From the NCBI GenBank assembly GCA_030544215.1, contig JARZZO010000011.1, positions 50,341,587 through 50,405,586 on the forward strand: 64,000 bases of DNA. The letters are read 5' to 3'. This document shows, piece after piece, positions 32,277-44,600 of this stretch (position 1 is its first letter; the number at the start of each line of letters is the position of its first letter). This DNA comes from Zantedeschia hybrid cultivar (lineage: Eukaryota > Streptophyta > Magnoliopsida > Alismatales > Araceae). The notes beneath the pieces are model-generated. The model searched no databases. It saw only the letters and a list, made by a program, of their open reading frames with translations, and was not told where the DNA came from. The translations under genes were made by a program, and so were the position numbers.

Positions 32277-34300
32277 ACATAATAGATTGAAGAAAAATGA
32301 AATGAAGAGAAACTAATACATCGTGAAAATGTATTAGAAATAAAAGAGGTTAGACTAAAATAATTTCCTGGAAAGTGCATCTACAAATCCCGGTCAGAAA
32401 GACACCATGCCATCTTAGAATACTGTGCCAGGTTAAGGATATATTAGAAAAGATGAAAGTCACAAACTGCTTTAGTTTGCACCTTTAATAGCAAAGGTGA
32501 TACAGGTGATTTTTTTTTCAAATTCTATTTCATTTATTGGGAGTCTAATAATTCACCACATGATGGTCCTCTGTCGCTTTCACATTAGGATCTTCATAAG
32601 AATTTGCTTCCACTGGTGTCAAATCTCCTAATGGTTCCTTTATGGATGATGAAAACTGATGAAGATGTGGACGCCTGAAAGCACATAATTAAGCATGTTT
32701 TTCTCTTTCCATGCAGCCAAGATTGTCCATGGAAGGAGAAAAACCTGACCATGGGCTAGGAACATTTCCTTTACATATCAGACTCTTCCATCCCCCTTGT
32801 GCAGCCAATATTAATGTTCATGGGCTAGTAGAAATTTTCCTTTAATCCTCTTCCCTTAACGAAAACTGAATAGTTCTTTTCAACCGATTCCTCCTAACTT
32901 CTGTTACTTTGTTGAAAGGATTCTAAAGAATATTGTACGAGATGAGACTTATGGACCGTTATCTCGCAGTTGTTCATCACTTCATACTTTTAGATTTAGA
33001 ACTCCAACAGTATAATTAGTATAACCTAGTCTCTCACATCCTTCGATCACACTTCATGGACGTTCTATTTTTTAACCATGCTTGTTATTACCCTTAATAA
33101 TATCTTGGAAATCATGACAAGAGAAAGGAGAAAAGCTGATAGGCCAGAAGATTTCTCATGGACAAATCGAAATCAGCAGCTTTAACCTCTTCTCCATCAC
33201 GTAATCAATTAGATTTGACTGACCTTCTATAGGAGTGTGCTTTGATGCATCCTTCAATCTGATCAGGTTCCCATCTTCTACATAAAGCAGGCCAATAGTA
33301 TCTTCAATCCAGCCATCCGTGTCGATGAATCTTGAGATTGAATTCTTCCCTCTTCTAACATCGGAAACCTTATGAAGGCAACTTGTCTTCTAGTTTCTCT
33401 CTTTAATCTACAATGTCCTCGATTTCTGACTCCTCCATGCACTCTGGGATTGTTAGAAGCTAGCAGGCCTCTCTGTCTCTTGCACATGCTACTCTAGGAT
33501 TATAGGAGCAAGCAGGTCAGAGCAATATCTGCAACCATGGCAGTTAGGATGTTTTTGTCTCTCTTGGTCTCCCCTGATCTCTTATGCTGCTCCAAGAACA
33601 GTGGAGTAAGCAGGTCAAAGCAACATCAGCAGCAAGAGGCAAGTAGGGTATCTTGTTTCATCTTCACCTCGCTTGCCCAGTATTCACAAGTTCTTAAGCC
33701 CTGTTCATAACCAAGCCAAGTTTGAATCTAATTTAAGATCGTAAACATGCTTGTTGACGATTTTTCATTATTTAAGGATATAACTATTATTTCATAATTT
33801 AAAATTTAAAAAGTAAATTAGTTTTATCATCCGAGTCCCTAACAAGGCCCACTAAGAGCGGGCTGGCCATATATGAAGGCCAGCTATTTCTGGTTCCTTC
33901 TAGGATAGGAGGTTGTAGGGTATAGCCTGAGAAAAGCATGAAGGGCAAGAGGGGTGGCTCTACAGAAGACCAATCCCTCCTTGATGGTTAAGCTGGGAAT
34001 CCCAACTACTTTGGTTGGCCTGACAGGCTCCAAGCACATGGCTTGAGCTGTTTACAGAATCGTATGGGCTCGTTTATGCCTTCCATCAGTTCGTATGGGC
34101 TCATTTATTACGGGCTCATTTATTGATGAGTTCACACCCATCGAGTATCCAAACAAGCTGAGTTCAAGACTTCAAATGGGCATTGTTGAACAAAAAAATT
34201 TCAGATTCCCCTACACTAGGGTTTTTACTCTAAACCCATGTGTATGTATGTATGCATGCAAAAGAAAAATTAGGGCTTATCCCAAAACATAGCCACTAGG
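32277..34300. other. Unassigned DNA between the LINE and the Tat LTR
   Basis: Scanned for upstream MCCA exons and other protein motifs on both strands; none recognised. The segment 33480-33650 repeats AGCAGGTCA(A/G)AGCAA-like text twice. The left end of the following LTR probably lies inside 33700-34300 but has no clear TG terminus. Confidence 0.4.
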
Positions 34301-34871
34301 GTTTGTAACTGCAATATGATGCATGCAAAACATACTAACATGCATGAGATGTGTGTATGTACAAGAGATGAAAGAAGAGAGGCCAAAATATACCTTTGGA
34401 CAGCAACAAACGCAGCCACCCAATGCTGCAACAAAAGAAAATTCAGAACAAGAAGCAGGGGGACAGCACGCCAGCAGCAAGAGAGAGAGAGGGGGAGGCA
34501 GCACCAGCAGCAAGAGAGAGAGAGAGAGAGGGAGGCAGCACCAGCAGCACAGAAAGAGAGGGAGGACAGCACAGCAGCAGCAAGGAGGAAGAGAGAGAGC
34601 ACCGGCCGGCCGAACCACCCCCACCGGTGGTGGGGAGTCAAAAAGGAAAAAAAAAAAAAAAAGAGGGAGAGATAGGGGCAAGGAAAGGGGGGCCGGCACC
34701 CCCCACCCCCAACCAGTGGCACTCACCGGTGGGGGACCCACTGGTGGCACCCGCGGTCCCCCCTTCTCTCTCTCTTTCTCTCTCCCCTCCCCATCCCTAT
34801 CCGAACCTCCCACAGGTTGCTTATGTGACACCGGTGGCCATACCTCCCACGGTGGCACCCTCCTCTTGGCC

Positions 34872-34879
34872 TATAAAAT
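34872..34879 (+). promoter_or_regulatory. Candidate TATA box of the Tat LTR
   Basis: TATAAAAT lies after a C/T-rich stretch and before an A-rich leader. Spacing and composition fit an LTR promoter. Confidence 0.5.
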
Positions 34880-35121
34880 GCCCCCCAAGGCCCCCATCAC
34901 AAACACATGCACAGAGCTAAAAAAAAAGAGAAGGGAAGGCTCTCCTAGAAGATTTCTGCAGAAAAAAAAATAGAAAAAGAGACTCTGTCGGAAGATTTTT
35001 TTTACGTGGAAATAAAAAGGACAATGATAGTTTTACTTTATGTTTATTATTGTAATGTTGTGAACAATAATAAAATAAAGTGAGTTTATTTCTATCGGTG
35101 AAATAGCCCCTATTTGTGCTT

Positions 35122-35405
35122 GGTTTACTCTTATTGGTAGAGTAGCCATAATTTTAATGGTTCATTCTCAATAGAATGACCATGTGATTATTGGTTCTCT
35201 TATTGGTAGAGTAACTACACACCACATGAATCATTTCATTAAAGTGATCATTATCTATTGGTTTCTCTAATAATTTATCGGTTTACTTTTATTGATAGAG
35301 TAGCCATAATTTTGGTGGTTCATTCTTAATAAAATGGCCATGTGGTCATTGATTCTCTCTTATTGGCAGAGCGGCCATATGGCATAGATCATTTCATTAA
35401 GGTGA
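35122..35405. repeat. 158-bp imperfect tandem repeat in the Tat LTR
   Basis: Two units start with GGTTTACTCTTATTGGTAGA (35122) and GGTTTACTTTTATTGATAGA (35280) and both continue through AGTAGCCATAATTTT to TCATTTCATTAA. The shorter word CTTATTGG(T/C)AGAG also recurs within each unit. Divergence is moderate. Confidence 0.8.
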
Positions 35406-36192
35406 CCAACATTGTGTGATGTGCTTCAATTAAAAATCTGCATATTGTTGTTGCCTCATATTCTATAACTGCGGTTCGTTCATATTGGTTGAATGGCCAA
35501 TTCATTTTGGTTCCTTTATATTGGTTGAAGGACCATAAAGGAATATCCTTAAGCAGGTGATGGCCTTCATGCCTCATTAATTAGGGATATCATTTATGTC
35601 CTCCATCCTCTAAAATGAACTAAAAGAGGGGATATCATGCCCAAAGAATTGTTAAAGGATACTTAAAGGATATCTTTAATTATGTCACCTTCTTTAAAGG
35701 GTCCTAATGAAATTTATGTCCAAAAGACCAATCTTCTTGGCACTCTTAAAGATTCTAAGTCCTCGTGTCCTTATGAGAAATTAAAAATCCTTAAGTATCC
35801 TTTAAAGGATCCTTATGAATTCTTTTAAATAAATAAAAAAAGAGGAAATCTCATTGCATGCATCGCACCAAGGCAACCTACTTTATTCATACTTTATTCA
35901 TGGGCCTTAATGGACGGTTAATCAAGGGTTGCCAATTAATAGCTGGTGTAATTAACACTGACCAAAGTAAGTGGGGAGAGGTTAAGAACATGGATCTACG
36001 CTTGATCCAGAATCTTAGACTTGAGGATTAATTCCAAACTCTCAAAGTCTATATTGAAAAAGAAGAAGAAGAAGAGAGAAGAACATGTTTTTCAAAACTC
36101 CGAAATTCTCTTTTAAACCAAAAGTTTTCTTTTCAAAAAAATTTCAATTTTTTTTTCAAGAATAAAAAATAACGAAATCATTCCCATAGATT

Positions 36193-36209
36193 TGGCGCGC
36201 CTGGTAGGA
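36193..36209 (+). other. Primer-binding site of the Tat-lineage element
   Basis: TGGCGCGCCTGGTAGGA resembles the TGGCGCGCCAGGTAGGG tract found after the 5' LTR in many Tat-type plant elements. It stands six bases after the LTR end CA at 36186. Confidence 0.7.
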
Positions 36210-36299
36210 CCTCTCCTTCCCTTCATCTATCCGTCTAATAAGTCTCCTGTCAGGACAAGCCTAACGTTGCCCTGTCTAGTGCAGGTGCGAGGAAATTTA

Positions 36300-39200
36300 A
36301 TTCAAATGGCAGCTAAGGTCACCTACAGTCCTCTAGTAGTGGCTATCCATGTTCAGTAGGGGTACTTGACTACGCCGACCTATTTCGGTGATTTTCCAGT
36401 GGTGGTTGGATCCCCCTACTTCCTAGGGGTGGTTGCTGCACCGAAGCCTACTCTGGTAAAGAAGATAACAACAGGGCGCGCTTCCCACACCCAGAAGAAG
36501 TGCAACAACAGCAGACCTGGTTGGGTCTATGCCGTCAATGCCATTCATATTGTACCAACCTCCTCTTCCAACAGGAGGCCAAGGAAGCATAAGATAGCAA
36601 GTCGTCCATCACGGGAAAGACGATCCTGGTCGGTAATCTCCGCATCCGTCTGGATGGTGGGGAGCTCATAATACCCACGATCCGCTATGTTCCATCGATT
36701 AATGTCCAGAACTAATTTGGGATACTCCCGAAGGTCTGCCAAGATAAGGCAGCCTTCAAGAAAAAGACAAGAACCCCAAGAGCTCCTAATCAGTGGGAGC
36801 AAAAGATCCAAGCAAGAGCCCCGAGCCAGTCGGAGCAAAGGTATCAAAAGAAGGCAAGCATGCCACCAAGAAGAAGCAATCTTGTGGAAGACATGAATGT
36901 CCATCTAAAACAAATATGGGTGGCTAAAGAGGAAGCCCGAAAGATTCGTCAAGCTAGGGTTAGCTTAGCCAAGCAACAACCTCAAAAGTTCGAAGAGTCA
37001 GTGAGGCAAATTATCAAAGAAGACTTCCGACCTCGTTCTCTATGAGGTCAGAAAAGGAAAGGGACCTACAAGGCTAAGAAGCAACTACAACAACCAAACA
37101 AACTAAGGACTTCGGTCTTCGCAAGACTGGGGAAACCTCCCCTGCAAGTTTCAAAGAGGAGAAGGGTCACGCAAGTGCCTGAAGACGGCATTCGAGTATA
37201 CATCTGTTATGCCTCAAGTACCAGTAATAGGCAAACCTTATTGCCTGAAGACCTAGCTGAGCTTTCCAACATAGCTCAGTGGGATGGGCCTCTAACGCGG
37301 CAAATGAAGCAAACAACCCCAAAATGACGGTGTTGTTGCCGTAAAAGGTGAAGATGAAGACGGGCTGAATGGCTATGAACTGGGTCGCGGCAAGAGCAAG
37401 CAACCCAAAGTCAGCCTCAGACTATAGAAGAAATGAGGCTGAAAAATCAACAGCGTAAGACCTTCCTATTACGGTCTTAGGAACTGTTGGGCCTCATGCA
37501 AAAGCTAGAAGATCAACAAAGAACAATGCATATGAATGGGCCTCCCCCAAGGGTAGTTCCTATTACGGTCATGATCAGGCCTCAAGCACCGGGAGTCAAC
37601 TTCACCCCAAATGAAGTGGCGAAAAATCGGGATGAAGGACCAAAACATAATGCCCAGCAGTCTAACGCCTCTGCAGAAGATGTCACGGTGTCCCAAAAAC
37701 ATATGATCGAGCAGATAGTAGAAGCTAAAATTGTAGAGCAGGGTGACGGGATAAGCATCTTTGACCTGTACAAAGTGCCATTCCTGGTCCACCACTTGTT
37801 CAAGAAGCTGCCTCTCACTCATGTGAAGCACCTTTAGTTCACAAGATATGATGGAGAAGGATCTGCCCAGGAGCATATCGCCTACTATATGAGCGATTTG
37901 GGAGAATTGGCCATGGAAGAAGCATACCTGCTTAAGTCTTCTCGACCTCTTTGACAGGCACAACATTTCAATGGTATGCTAAAGTGAAGCCCAATTCCAT
38001 CAGTAATTGGGCGGAAATGCAGAAGAAGTTTCTAGACCACTTTAAGGTGTCAGAGCGAAAGGTGACCATCACTGAGTTGGTGGCATTAAAGTAGAGCAAG
38101 AATGAATTTGCCATTGATTATATCAAGAAGTGGCGGAATCTCAGCATGAAGTGCGACAACCCGCCAGTGTATGAGGATGCAGTAAAGCTCTGCAAAAGAG
38201 GCCTAAAGTCGGAGATCAATGAGAAGCTGATCGAGGCGAGTATTAGAAACTTTGATCAGCTAAACAACATTGTGTCGAAGATTGAGATGTTCTTTACGGA
38301 TAATCCGATAGTGATGTTCAACAAGGGGAAGGTTCCCAGAGAGCGGACCTCTAATATGAAAGAAGTTAATATTGTCGACTTTGCCTCGACAGTAGAAAAG
38401 ACCGTGGGCATGCCCAATGCAAGCGCCTCCACATCTAATGCTAAGGGCGGCGACAGAGTTTCATCCGTGTCTCTCGGTGAGAAGATGAAGAGGCCGTACT
38501 CCTTCACCAGGGAGCACACTAAGAAGTTGTTCGACACTTGTGTTCGAGCGGATCTATTGGCACTTCCGGAGCCAAAGAGGACAGCCAAAGTCACGAAGAC
38601 GAATGAGCCTAATTACTATGTGTATCACTACATGCTGGGACATGTGGTGGAAGATTGTTGTCTATGCAAGGATGAAATTGAGAAGCTCATCCAAGAAGGG
38701 GTCATAGAAATGTGATATATTTTGTGAGTCCACCCCAACCACACTAGAAGCCAAGGCAGGCTTTTGCAGTAAATGTGATTCACATAAATGAAGACTCATC
38801 CTGGGGTGACCCATAAGAAGACATGGAGTCCTCTCCGGAGTGAGAGGCCATACCCACCTATACCTAGGCAATGCTGACTTATACACCGGCGACACCTCCA
38901 TTTGAGGATCCTACCAGGGGAATGCTAGAAGAAATTCAAATCAGCCTGGGACAGTTGTTCTGACAACAGGCAGTCTTGGTAGACAGGGTGGAAGGACTCT
39001 CAAAGTAGCTGGCCAAGGTCCTGATAGAGAAGAGGGCTAGTCGATCCATTTCGACTGAGAAGTCGAGCTCGGAACAGTAATGCAGAAAAGACAAACATGT
39101 GATTGATCTGCATAAGGAGCCAGAAGCACAATATAAGAAGCGGAGGTTTCCCAGAAGAAAAAGATGCAATCACTGCAACGGTGAATCTAAAGACATCCGG

Positions 39201-39560
39201 ATGATTGAAGAAACCCCGCGAGGGAGGCAAATCACGGGTAAAGAGAAAGGAGGGATAAGAATCAAAAGCAACATGTCCCTTAAGAAAGAGTATTCCTTCC
39301 CGAAGGAAAAGACTCGGGAGCTTCAAATTATGCATGAATCAAAAAGTGATGGCTCTGCCTAAGCCTAAGAAGCAAGACGAGTCACATGAAGAAGACATAC
39401 CCCAGTATTGCCCATATCACTGCTCTGATGGTCACTCAATTGAGTAGTGCATTACATTTAAAGATGAAGTGGAGAAGCTAATCCGAAGTGGCAGGATAGA
39501 TATGGGGAGATATTTGGTGAATTCTACGCGGCCTCATAGCCGAAGTGTTAATACATATAC
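36300..39560 (+). pseudogene. Tat-lineage gag with two knuckle-like modules, broken
   Basis: Pieces: 36860-37045 (basic, coiled-coil-like), 37487-37837, then after a frame change FTRYDGEGSAQEHIAYYMSD (near 37840) and the Retrotrans_gag signature FQWYAKVKPNSISNWAEMQK (about 37970). The frame 38146-38715 (189 codons) carries RGLKSEINEKLIEASIRNFD and ends with YVYHYMLGHVVEDC, then KDEIEKLIQEGVIEM. A second, similar module follows near 39395-39510: YCPYHCSDGHSIE, stop, CITFKDEVEKLIRSGRIDM. Each looks like a CxxH...GHxxxDC-type knuckle followed by an EKLI helix. Stops and frame changes are frequent. Two such modules in one gag are noted in the findings. Confidence 0.8.
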
Positions 39561-40904
39561 GACAAATGTGTTACATGTGAATGCGGGGGGGCAAAAGGAA
39601 AATACCGGTTGAAGGGAAGGATAACGCTGAGCTAAAAAAAGTTCCTCTATATTAGTATCGAGGAATGGTCCTGGATAGGCCTGTCACTCCTCGGACCAAA
39701 GCGGCGGTCACAAGAGAGATGTAACAGTGAAGCCTAAAACAGCAGCAAGAAGCCATGAAGGAAAAAGAAGCAAAGGCAAATTCCTCTAGCAGTAATCTAA
39801 AACTGGTATTTGGAGAATACCAGATGTTGCCAGATGTGGTTATGGAGTAAGCCATCAAGGCCACCTTTGAGCGCAACCAACCAGAAAAACAATGGACTTC
39901 AGTCCAGAAGAAGAAGGAGCAGGGTTCCATAATGAAGATGGAGAAAGGAAAAGCCTCTGTTCCCGTGCTTTCGCCGCAGAAAATGCCAGCTCAGTCCCGT
40001 CTCATCAAGGAGGCGGCTAGAAAGAAACGGCAAGAAAAGAACAGGAAAAAGAATGAAAAAAGAAAACTAAAAAAGAAAGAAGCTCAGACTAATGCTACGG
40101 ACATGCCGAAGCAAGAAATGACACCCCTACATAAGCTTATTCATGAGTTGGAAGAATATGCGCCAAGTCGTTCGGTGAAAAGGGTGCCATTAGACGAAAT
40201 ATATACCTAGAGAAGAAATTGAGAAGAAGTCCCGCCTGAAGTGTTGGTTGTTACAGCTTCACCAATACATGTGGAACACAGGGAAAGAAGCTTTCTGCAA
40301 TGATGATGAAGTTGTTGCCTTCTGGGAGGGAGAAGTGACTGTAGAAGGCTAGAAAAATAATTTGAGTCATTCTCCTGCAATATGACCTATGTACAATTTC
40401 AAGCTGGAAGTGGCCTTATTGATGATGAGATCAGGTGTGTTTCACCCAGATCCAGAAGACCCCTAGCGACGTACCAAAGAAGTAACTTGCACAGTCGAGG
40501 AAGAGGCTGAGGCAGCAATGGCGATCATGATAAAGGCAAGAATGTTGCAGATCAAGAAAGAGTGATACACTTCAGGGGAGAAATCCCGAAGTCAATCCCT
40601 GAGCCATAAGTGAGGGGGGATGTCTACTTTTACCCGTATCAGATAAAGAGGCAGGTCCTGCAGAAAGTCCTGAAGAGGCGGGTCGAGGAAGAGGCTGAGG
40701 CAGCAATGGCGATCATGATAAAGGCAAGAATGTTGCAGATCAAGAAAGAGTGATACACTTCAGGGGAGAAATCCCGAAGTCAATCCCTGAGCCATAAGTG
40801 AGGGGGGATGTCTACTTTTACCCGTATCAGATAAAGAGGCAGGTCCTGCAGAAAGTCCTGAAGAGGCGGGTCCCATAATAAATCCCGAAGAAGCAAGTCC
40901 TGCA
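39561..40904 (+). pseudogene. Tat-lineage gag-protease linker, degraded
   Basis: Lysine/glutamate-rich text at 39932-40210 (RKKRQEKNRKKNEKRKLKKK) suggests a charged linker, ending SVKRVPLDEIYT. The remainder has many stops. A perfect 188-bp tandem duplication occupies 40494-40869. No catalytic domain was recognised. Confidence 0.55.
40494..40869. repeat. Perfect 188-bp tandem duplication
   Basis: Copies 40494-40681 and 40682-40869 (both starting GTCGAGGAAGAGGCTGAGGC and ending CTGAAGAGGCGG) are identical by eye across the whole unit, inside an otherwise heavily mutated element. Either a recent event or an assembly duplication. Confidence 0.92.
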
Positions 40905-41430
40905 GTGCTGCCTGACACCGCAAAAGACATAGAAGCCTTGGCCGGTATGTTCGATGAAGGCCTGAGGGTTGATGCCCAGGAAAAGGAGACGCTGACTGAG
41001 GAAGCTGCAAAAGAATCAAGACAACAAAATGCATTGAGCGAGACTCTAAAAAGTACAGCCAAAATACTGCTAACTATTGAAAAGGCTTGTACAAGAGCAG
41101 ATCAACAGGTTCTACAGACAATGAAGAGAATGCCGGTAGGTCTTAGTATTTGGGAAGCCATCTCCCTAAATAAAGAGCTAAAAGAAGCGCTCATCATTGT
41201 CCTGCAAGATCTAGAAGCCTATGAAGTCCATATTGCTGAGGTTCAGGCTGAATTATACACCGTGTACGAAGCTACAGTGATCTTCACTGACGAAGATATG
41301 TTGCTGCCCTGTCCCTGTCATAATAGGCCATTGTACATAAAAGGCCAGATCAACGGGCGAGAGATAGATCGGATCTTGATAGATTCGAGGTCTACCATCA
41401 ATATTATGATGCTCAAGACTTTTTAGGCTT
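40905..41430 (+). pseudogene. Tat-lineage aspartic protease
   Basis: The open frame of 173 codons includes an Ala/Glu-rich N-terminal half and the protease at its end: FTDEDMLLPCPCHNRPLYIK, GQINGREIDRILIDSRSTIN and IMMLKTF, then a stop at about 41425. The active site reads DSR (near 41381-41389) where DSG is expected, a single G-to-A change that would abolish activity. The FTDED...HNRPLYI lead-in is typical of Tat/Ogre protease. Downstream protease text continues in broken frame to about 41650 (RVDVELTLYSWETYVSFLIV). Confidence 0.8.
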
Positions 41431-42700
41431 TATACCTCATGCCTTATATGAAGAAGGTACAAGGGGTTACCATATCAGGCTTCAACCAAAATGCTGAAGA
41501 GGCTTTGGGGCGAGTCGATGTTGAGTTGACTTTATATAGTTGGGAGACCTATGTGTCATTCCTTATTGTCGACTCAAATACATCTTTTAAGATCACCTAG
41601 GGAGGCCTTGGCTACAAACTGGGTTGTTCCATCGACCCTACATCAGTGCATCAAGTATACTAAAGATGGCAAGCAATATCGGATCTTTGCTGATCGGGAG
41701 CCATTCAAAGCCTATGATTGCCACCACGCCGATGCGTGGTTATATTTTAACAAGAATATGGACTTGACGACTGGTGAAGCCTGTGGCAAAGGAAAGTAGG
41801 TGGTGAAGGAGTCCTCTGATGAACAAGGGGGCATAACTATAAATGAAGCCAAAGCTGAAAAGTTCCGACGGAAGTTGAAGGCCCTCGCTAAGTATAGGAA
41901 GCCCGTCATCAATTTATAAGCGAACTTCATCAGCACAGGGGTGGAGGCAAGTGTTTGCATGACTCCCAACTTAATGAAGCTAGTCTGCCAACAAGAAGTT
42001 CATACAATGGAGGAGCTGAAAACCTTCATCGTGTCCTACAAAGACAATCAGCGAATTGTCTTCTATAAGGGAGACTTGGCTCCCGAAAATTTTCCAAAGG
42101 ACGATTTTGGGTTGAAAGTTCATCAATTGGAAGTTGAATAAGAAATCCCAGAATTGGAAGATATGCCTCAATACGTCAAAAAGATGTGTTAACATCAGAA
42201 GATCCCATACTAGCAAAGTACAATCAAGAGTAAATTCTTCCAAGAGATGTGGTATCCAGCTGAAGTGAGGGGGCAACCTCCCTTCTCGAAGCAAGACTGG
42301 AGAGGTTTAGGCTACGGACGATGTCGTAGTCCCTCAGTCCACTATGCAGTTAATATGGTGAGCCTATCATCAAAACAAAAGGGGAAATCTCAGAAGCAAG
42401 GGTTGACAGCCCAAAAGAAGAGCCTTTGCAGTTAGGCTCTCCGGCAGGGTCTAGTTCTATAAAAGAAGAGTCAACATGGCATGAAATATATGCTGCCGAT
42501 ACTGACGAAGAAGAAGACTTTGTAGATGTTCATCCAACTCCCCGAGAAATGGAAGACAGCGGGCAAGCCACAGTCGATGAATTGAAAGAAATCAACTTGG
42601 GTGGACCAGGAGATCCACGCCCAATCTTCCTCAATGCATTGTTGATTGAGGAAGAAAAATAGGCATATACAAAATTACTATTAGAGTACATGGATTGTTT
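41431..42700 (+). pseudogene. Protease tail and linker to RT, broken
   Basis: Pieces such as RSPREALATNWVVPSTLHQC and KYTKDGKQYRIFADREPFKA (41551-41799) match the protease-RT linker of Tat elements. The frame 42426-42662 is acidic and carries EINLGGPGDPRPIFLNALLI, the usual entry into RT. At least five frame or stop breaks. Confidence 0.65.
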
Positions 42701-43530
42701 TGCTTGGAATTACAAAGAAATGCCTAGCCTGGATCCCTCAGTGGCAGAACATGAGCTGTCCATCATGCCTGATGTTAAGCCTGTGAAGTAACCCCAAAAG
42801 CGAATGCGCCTAAAATTGGTAGTGAAGGTAAATGCAGAAGTCGACAAGATGTAAGAAGTTGACTTCATTGAAGAATGTATCTATCCAGTATGGTTGGCCA
42901 ATATTGTACCAGTAAAGAAGAAGAATGGGCAAGTTCGAGTCTGCATCGACTTTTGAGACTTGAATAAAGCATGCCTTAAAGATGACTTTCCACTACCAAT
43001 CATAGAAATGACGATGGATGTCACTATAGGCTTCGAAGCTATGTTCTTCATGGATGGTCATTGGGTTATAATCAAATTACGATGGCCGTCAAAGTCAAGA
43101 ATTTTACAGCCTTCCGAACTCCTAAGGGTATATTCAATTACAAGCGCATGCCCTTTGGGCTAAAGAATGCTAGTGCCACTTATCAGAGGGCCATGACAAA
43201 GACATTTGATGAAATGCTCCATGACCTGGTCGAGTGCTATGTTGACGACTTAATCGTGAAATCTGAAAGAAAAGAAGACCATTTGTCAGATCTTCAGAAG
43301 GTGTTCGAAAGACTCTGGCAATATCAATTGAAGATGAATCCCTTGAAGTGTGCCTTTGGTGTGTCCAATGGCAAGTTCCTTAGATTTGTGGTCAGATACC
43401 GAGGCCTTAAAATCGAACCCAATAAAATCAAAGCCAACTGGGAGTTGCCTCCTCTTAAGAATCTGACTGAGCTTATATCTCTGCAAGGCAGGTTAGCCTA
43501 CATCAGAAGGTTTATCTCCAACCTGTCTTG
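42660..43530 (+). pseudogene. Tat-lineage reverse transcriptase
   Basis: Ordered blocks: YMDCFAWNYKEMPSLDPSV (about 42690), PVKKKNGQVRVCIDF followed by a TGA where Arg is expected, DLNKACLKDDFPLPII (42960), GYNQITMAVKVKNFTAFRTP, MPFGLKNASATYQRAM and the catalytic YVDD (about 43238-43249) in CYVDDLIVKSERKEDH. The thumb and connection read LKMNPLKCAFGVSNGKFL and LQGRLAYIRRFISNLS. The 156-codon open stretch at 43061-43531 keeps both catalytic Asp residues. A frame change near 43060 and several stops upstream kill the protein. Confidence 0.9.
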
Positions 43531-44130
43531 AAGATGTCAACCTTTCTCGAAACTAACAAAGAAGGAGGCACCTTTTGTATGGGACGAAGAGTGCCAACTG
43601 GCCCTGGACAAGATCAAGGATTATCTCCTCAATCCCTAGTACTGGGGGCACCAGTACACGGCAAGCCCCTAATCCTGTACACTGCAGCCATGGATGCTTC
43701 ACTGGGGGCACTGCTCGCCCAAGAAAATGAAGGCGGGAAAGAGCAGCCTTTATATTACCTCAGTAGAATGCTGATCGGTCTTGAGCATTGATACTCTCCT
43801 ATGGAGAAAATGTGCTTAGCCTTAGTGTTTGCTGTGAAGAAGCTGAGGCACTATCTTCTGGCGCACAAGGTTCAGCTAATATCACGGTATGATCCATTGA
43901 AGTTCCTCTTCAAGCAGTCCGATTTGTCAGGAAGACTGGGGAAGTGGGCCTTACTCCTCATGGAGTTTAACATCACATTCGTGCCTCAAAAGGCGATAAA
44001 GGGACAAGGTATGACCGAATTCCTGGCAGCTCATCCCATCCCCGAAGATTCTCCTCTGAGCAACGAATTGTCGGATGAAGAAGTGTTGCCGGCACAAGAA
44101 GCAGTAGAAGTGCAGCAAGCAGAAATAAAA
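43531..44130 (+). pseudogene. Tat-lineage RNase H (first domain)
   Basis: The domain starts around 43660: PLILYTAAMDASLGALLAQE, LYYLSRMLIGLEH, a TGA where Arg or Asn is expected, then YSPMEKMCLALVFAVKKLRH (43795 on) and RYDPLKFLFKQSDLSGRLGK. Catalytic residues in DASLGALL and PMEKMCLAL are visible; the third site reads RYDPLK. A linker follows up to the second RNase H. Confidence 0.8.
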
Positions 44131-44600
44131 AGTTGGTAGTTATATTTTGATGGAGCATCAAGAATTGTCACAGGGCCTGAAGACACATCAACAACCCAGG
44201 TTGGGGCATGGCTTGTCCTTGTAACTCCTGAAGGCGGTGTGATACACCATTTGTGTGCACTCATAGAAGCATTGGCAAACAATAAAGCATAATATGAAGC
44301 TCTGATAGTGGGACTAGAAGTTACCCTAAAAATTAGTATCCAGTGCATCCAGGTACATGGAGACTTTCTCCATGTCGTCAGACAGGTCCTCTGGATCTTC
44401 GAAGTCAGAAAGACAGAATTGATGGCCTATCATGCTGCTGCTATAAGGCTAAGTGAAAGGTTTTATACTTTCCAAATAGAACATGTCAAAAGGGGATAGA
44501 ATGCTCAAGTCGATACCCTCACCAAATTAGCCTTCGCTTTGAAGCTGCCACCAGCAAGTGAGGCTGAAATCCTTGTGATAATAGGAGACTCTTTCCGAGT
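44131..44600 (+). pseudogene. Second, archaeal-type RNase H of the Tat lineage
   Basis: After a TAG at 44140 comes LYFDGASRIVTGPEDTSTTQ, VGAWLVLVTPEGGV, then KA, stop, YEALIVGLEVTLKISIQCIQ, VHGDFLHVVRQV, and FYTFQIEHVKRG followed by NAQVDTLTKLAFAL. This layout (YFDGAS, YEALI, GDS/GDF, NxxAD-like) is that of the additional RNase H found only in Tat elements, placed between RNase H and integrase. The final catalytic Asp region reads QVDTLTKLA. Several stops make it inactive. Confidence 0.85.

Larger units (their letters stand above)
34300..36186 (+). repeat. 5' LTR of the Tat-lineage gypsy element (left end not fixed)
   Basis: Bounded on the right by CCCA and a primer-binding site at 36193. 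A TATA box at 34872-34879 is followed by a transcribed GA/A-rich stretch and an AATAATAAAATAAAG polyadenylation-like region (about 35068-35082). GA/CAG-rich low complexity (34480-34610) gives long but meaningless open frames on both strands. A 158-bp tandem duplication lies at 35122-35405. No matching 3' LTR was found downstream of integrase. Confidence 0.6.

Noticed and set aside
34270..34973. Overlapping frames of 119-216 codons on both strands
   Set aside because: Low-complexity GA, CAG and CCACC repeats in the Tat LTR leave all frames open. Composition, not coding, explains them.
40760..41062. Minus-strand Ser/Ala-rich frames opposite the Tat protease
   Set aside because: Shadow frames of the plus-strand gag-protease coding region and of the 188-bp duplication.
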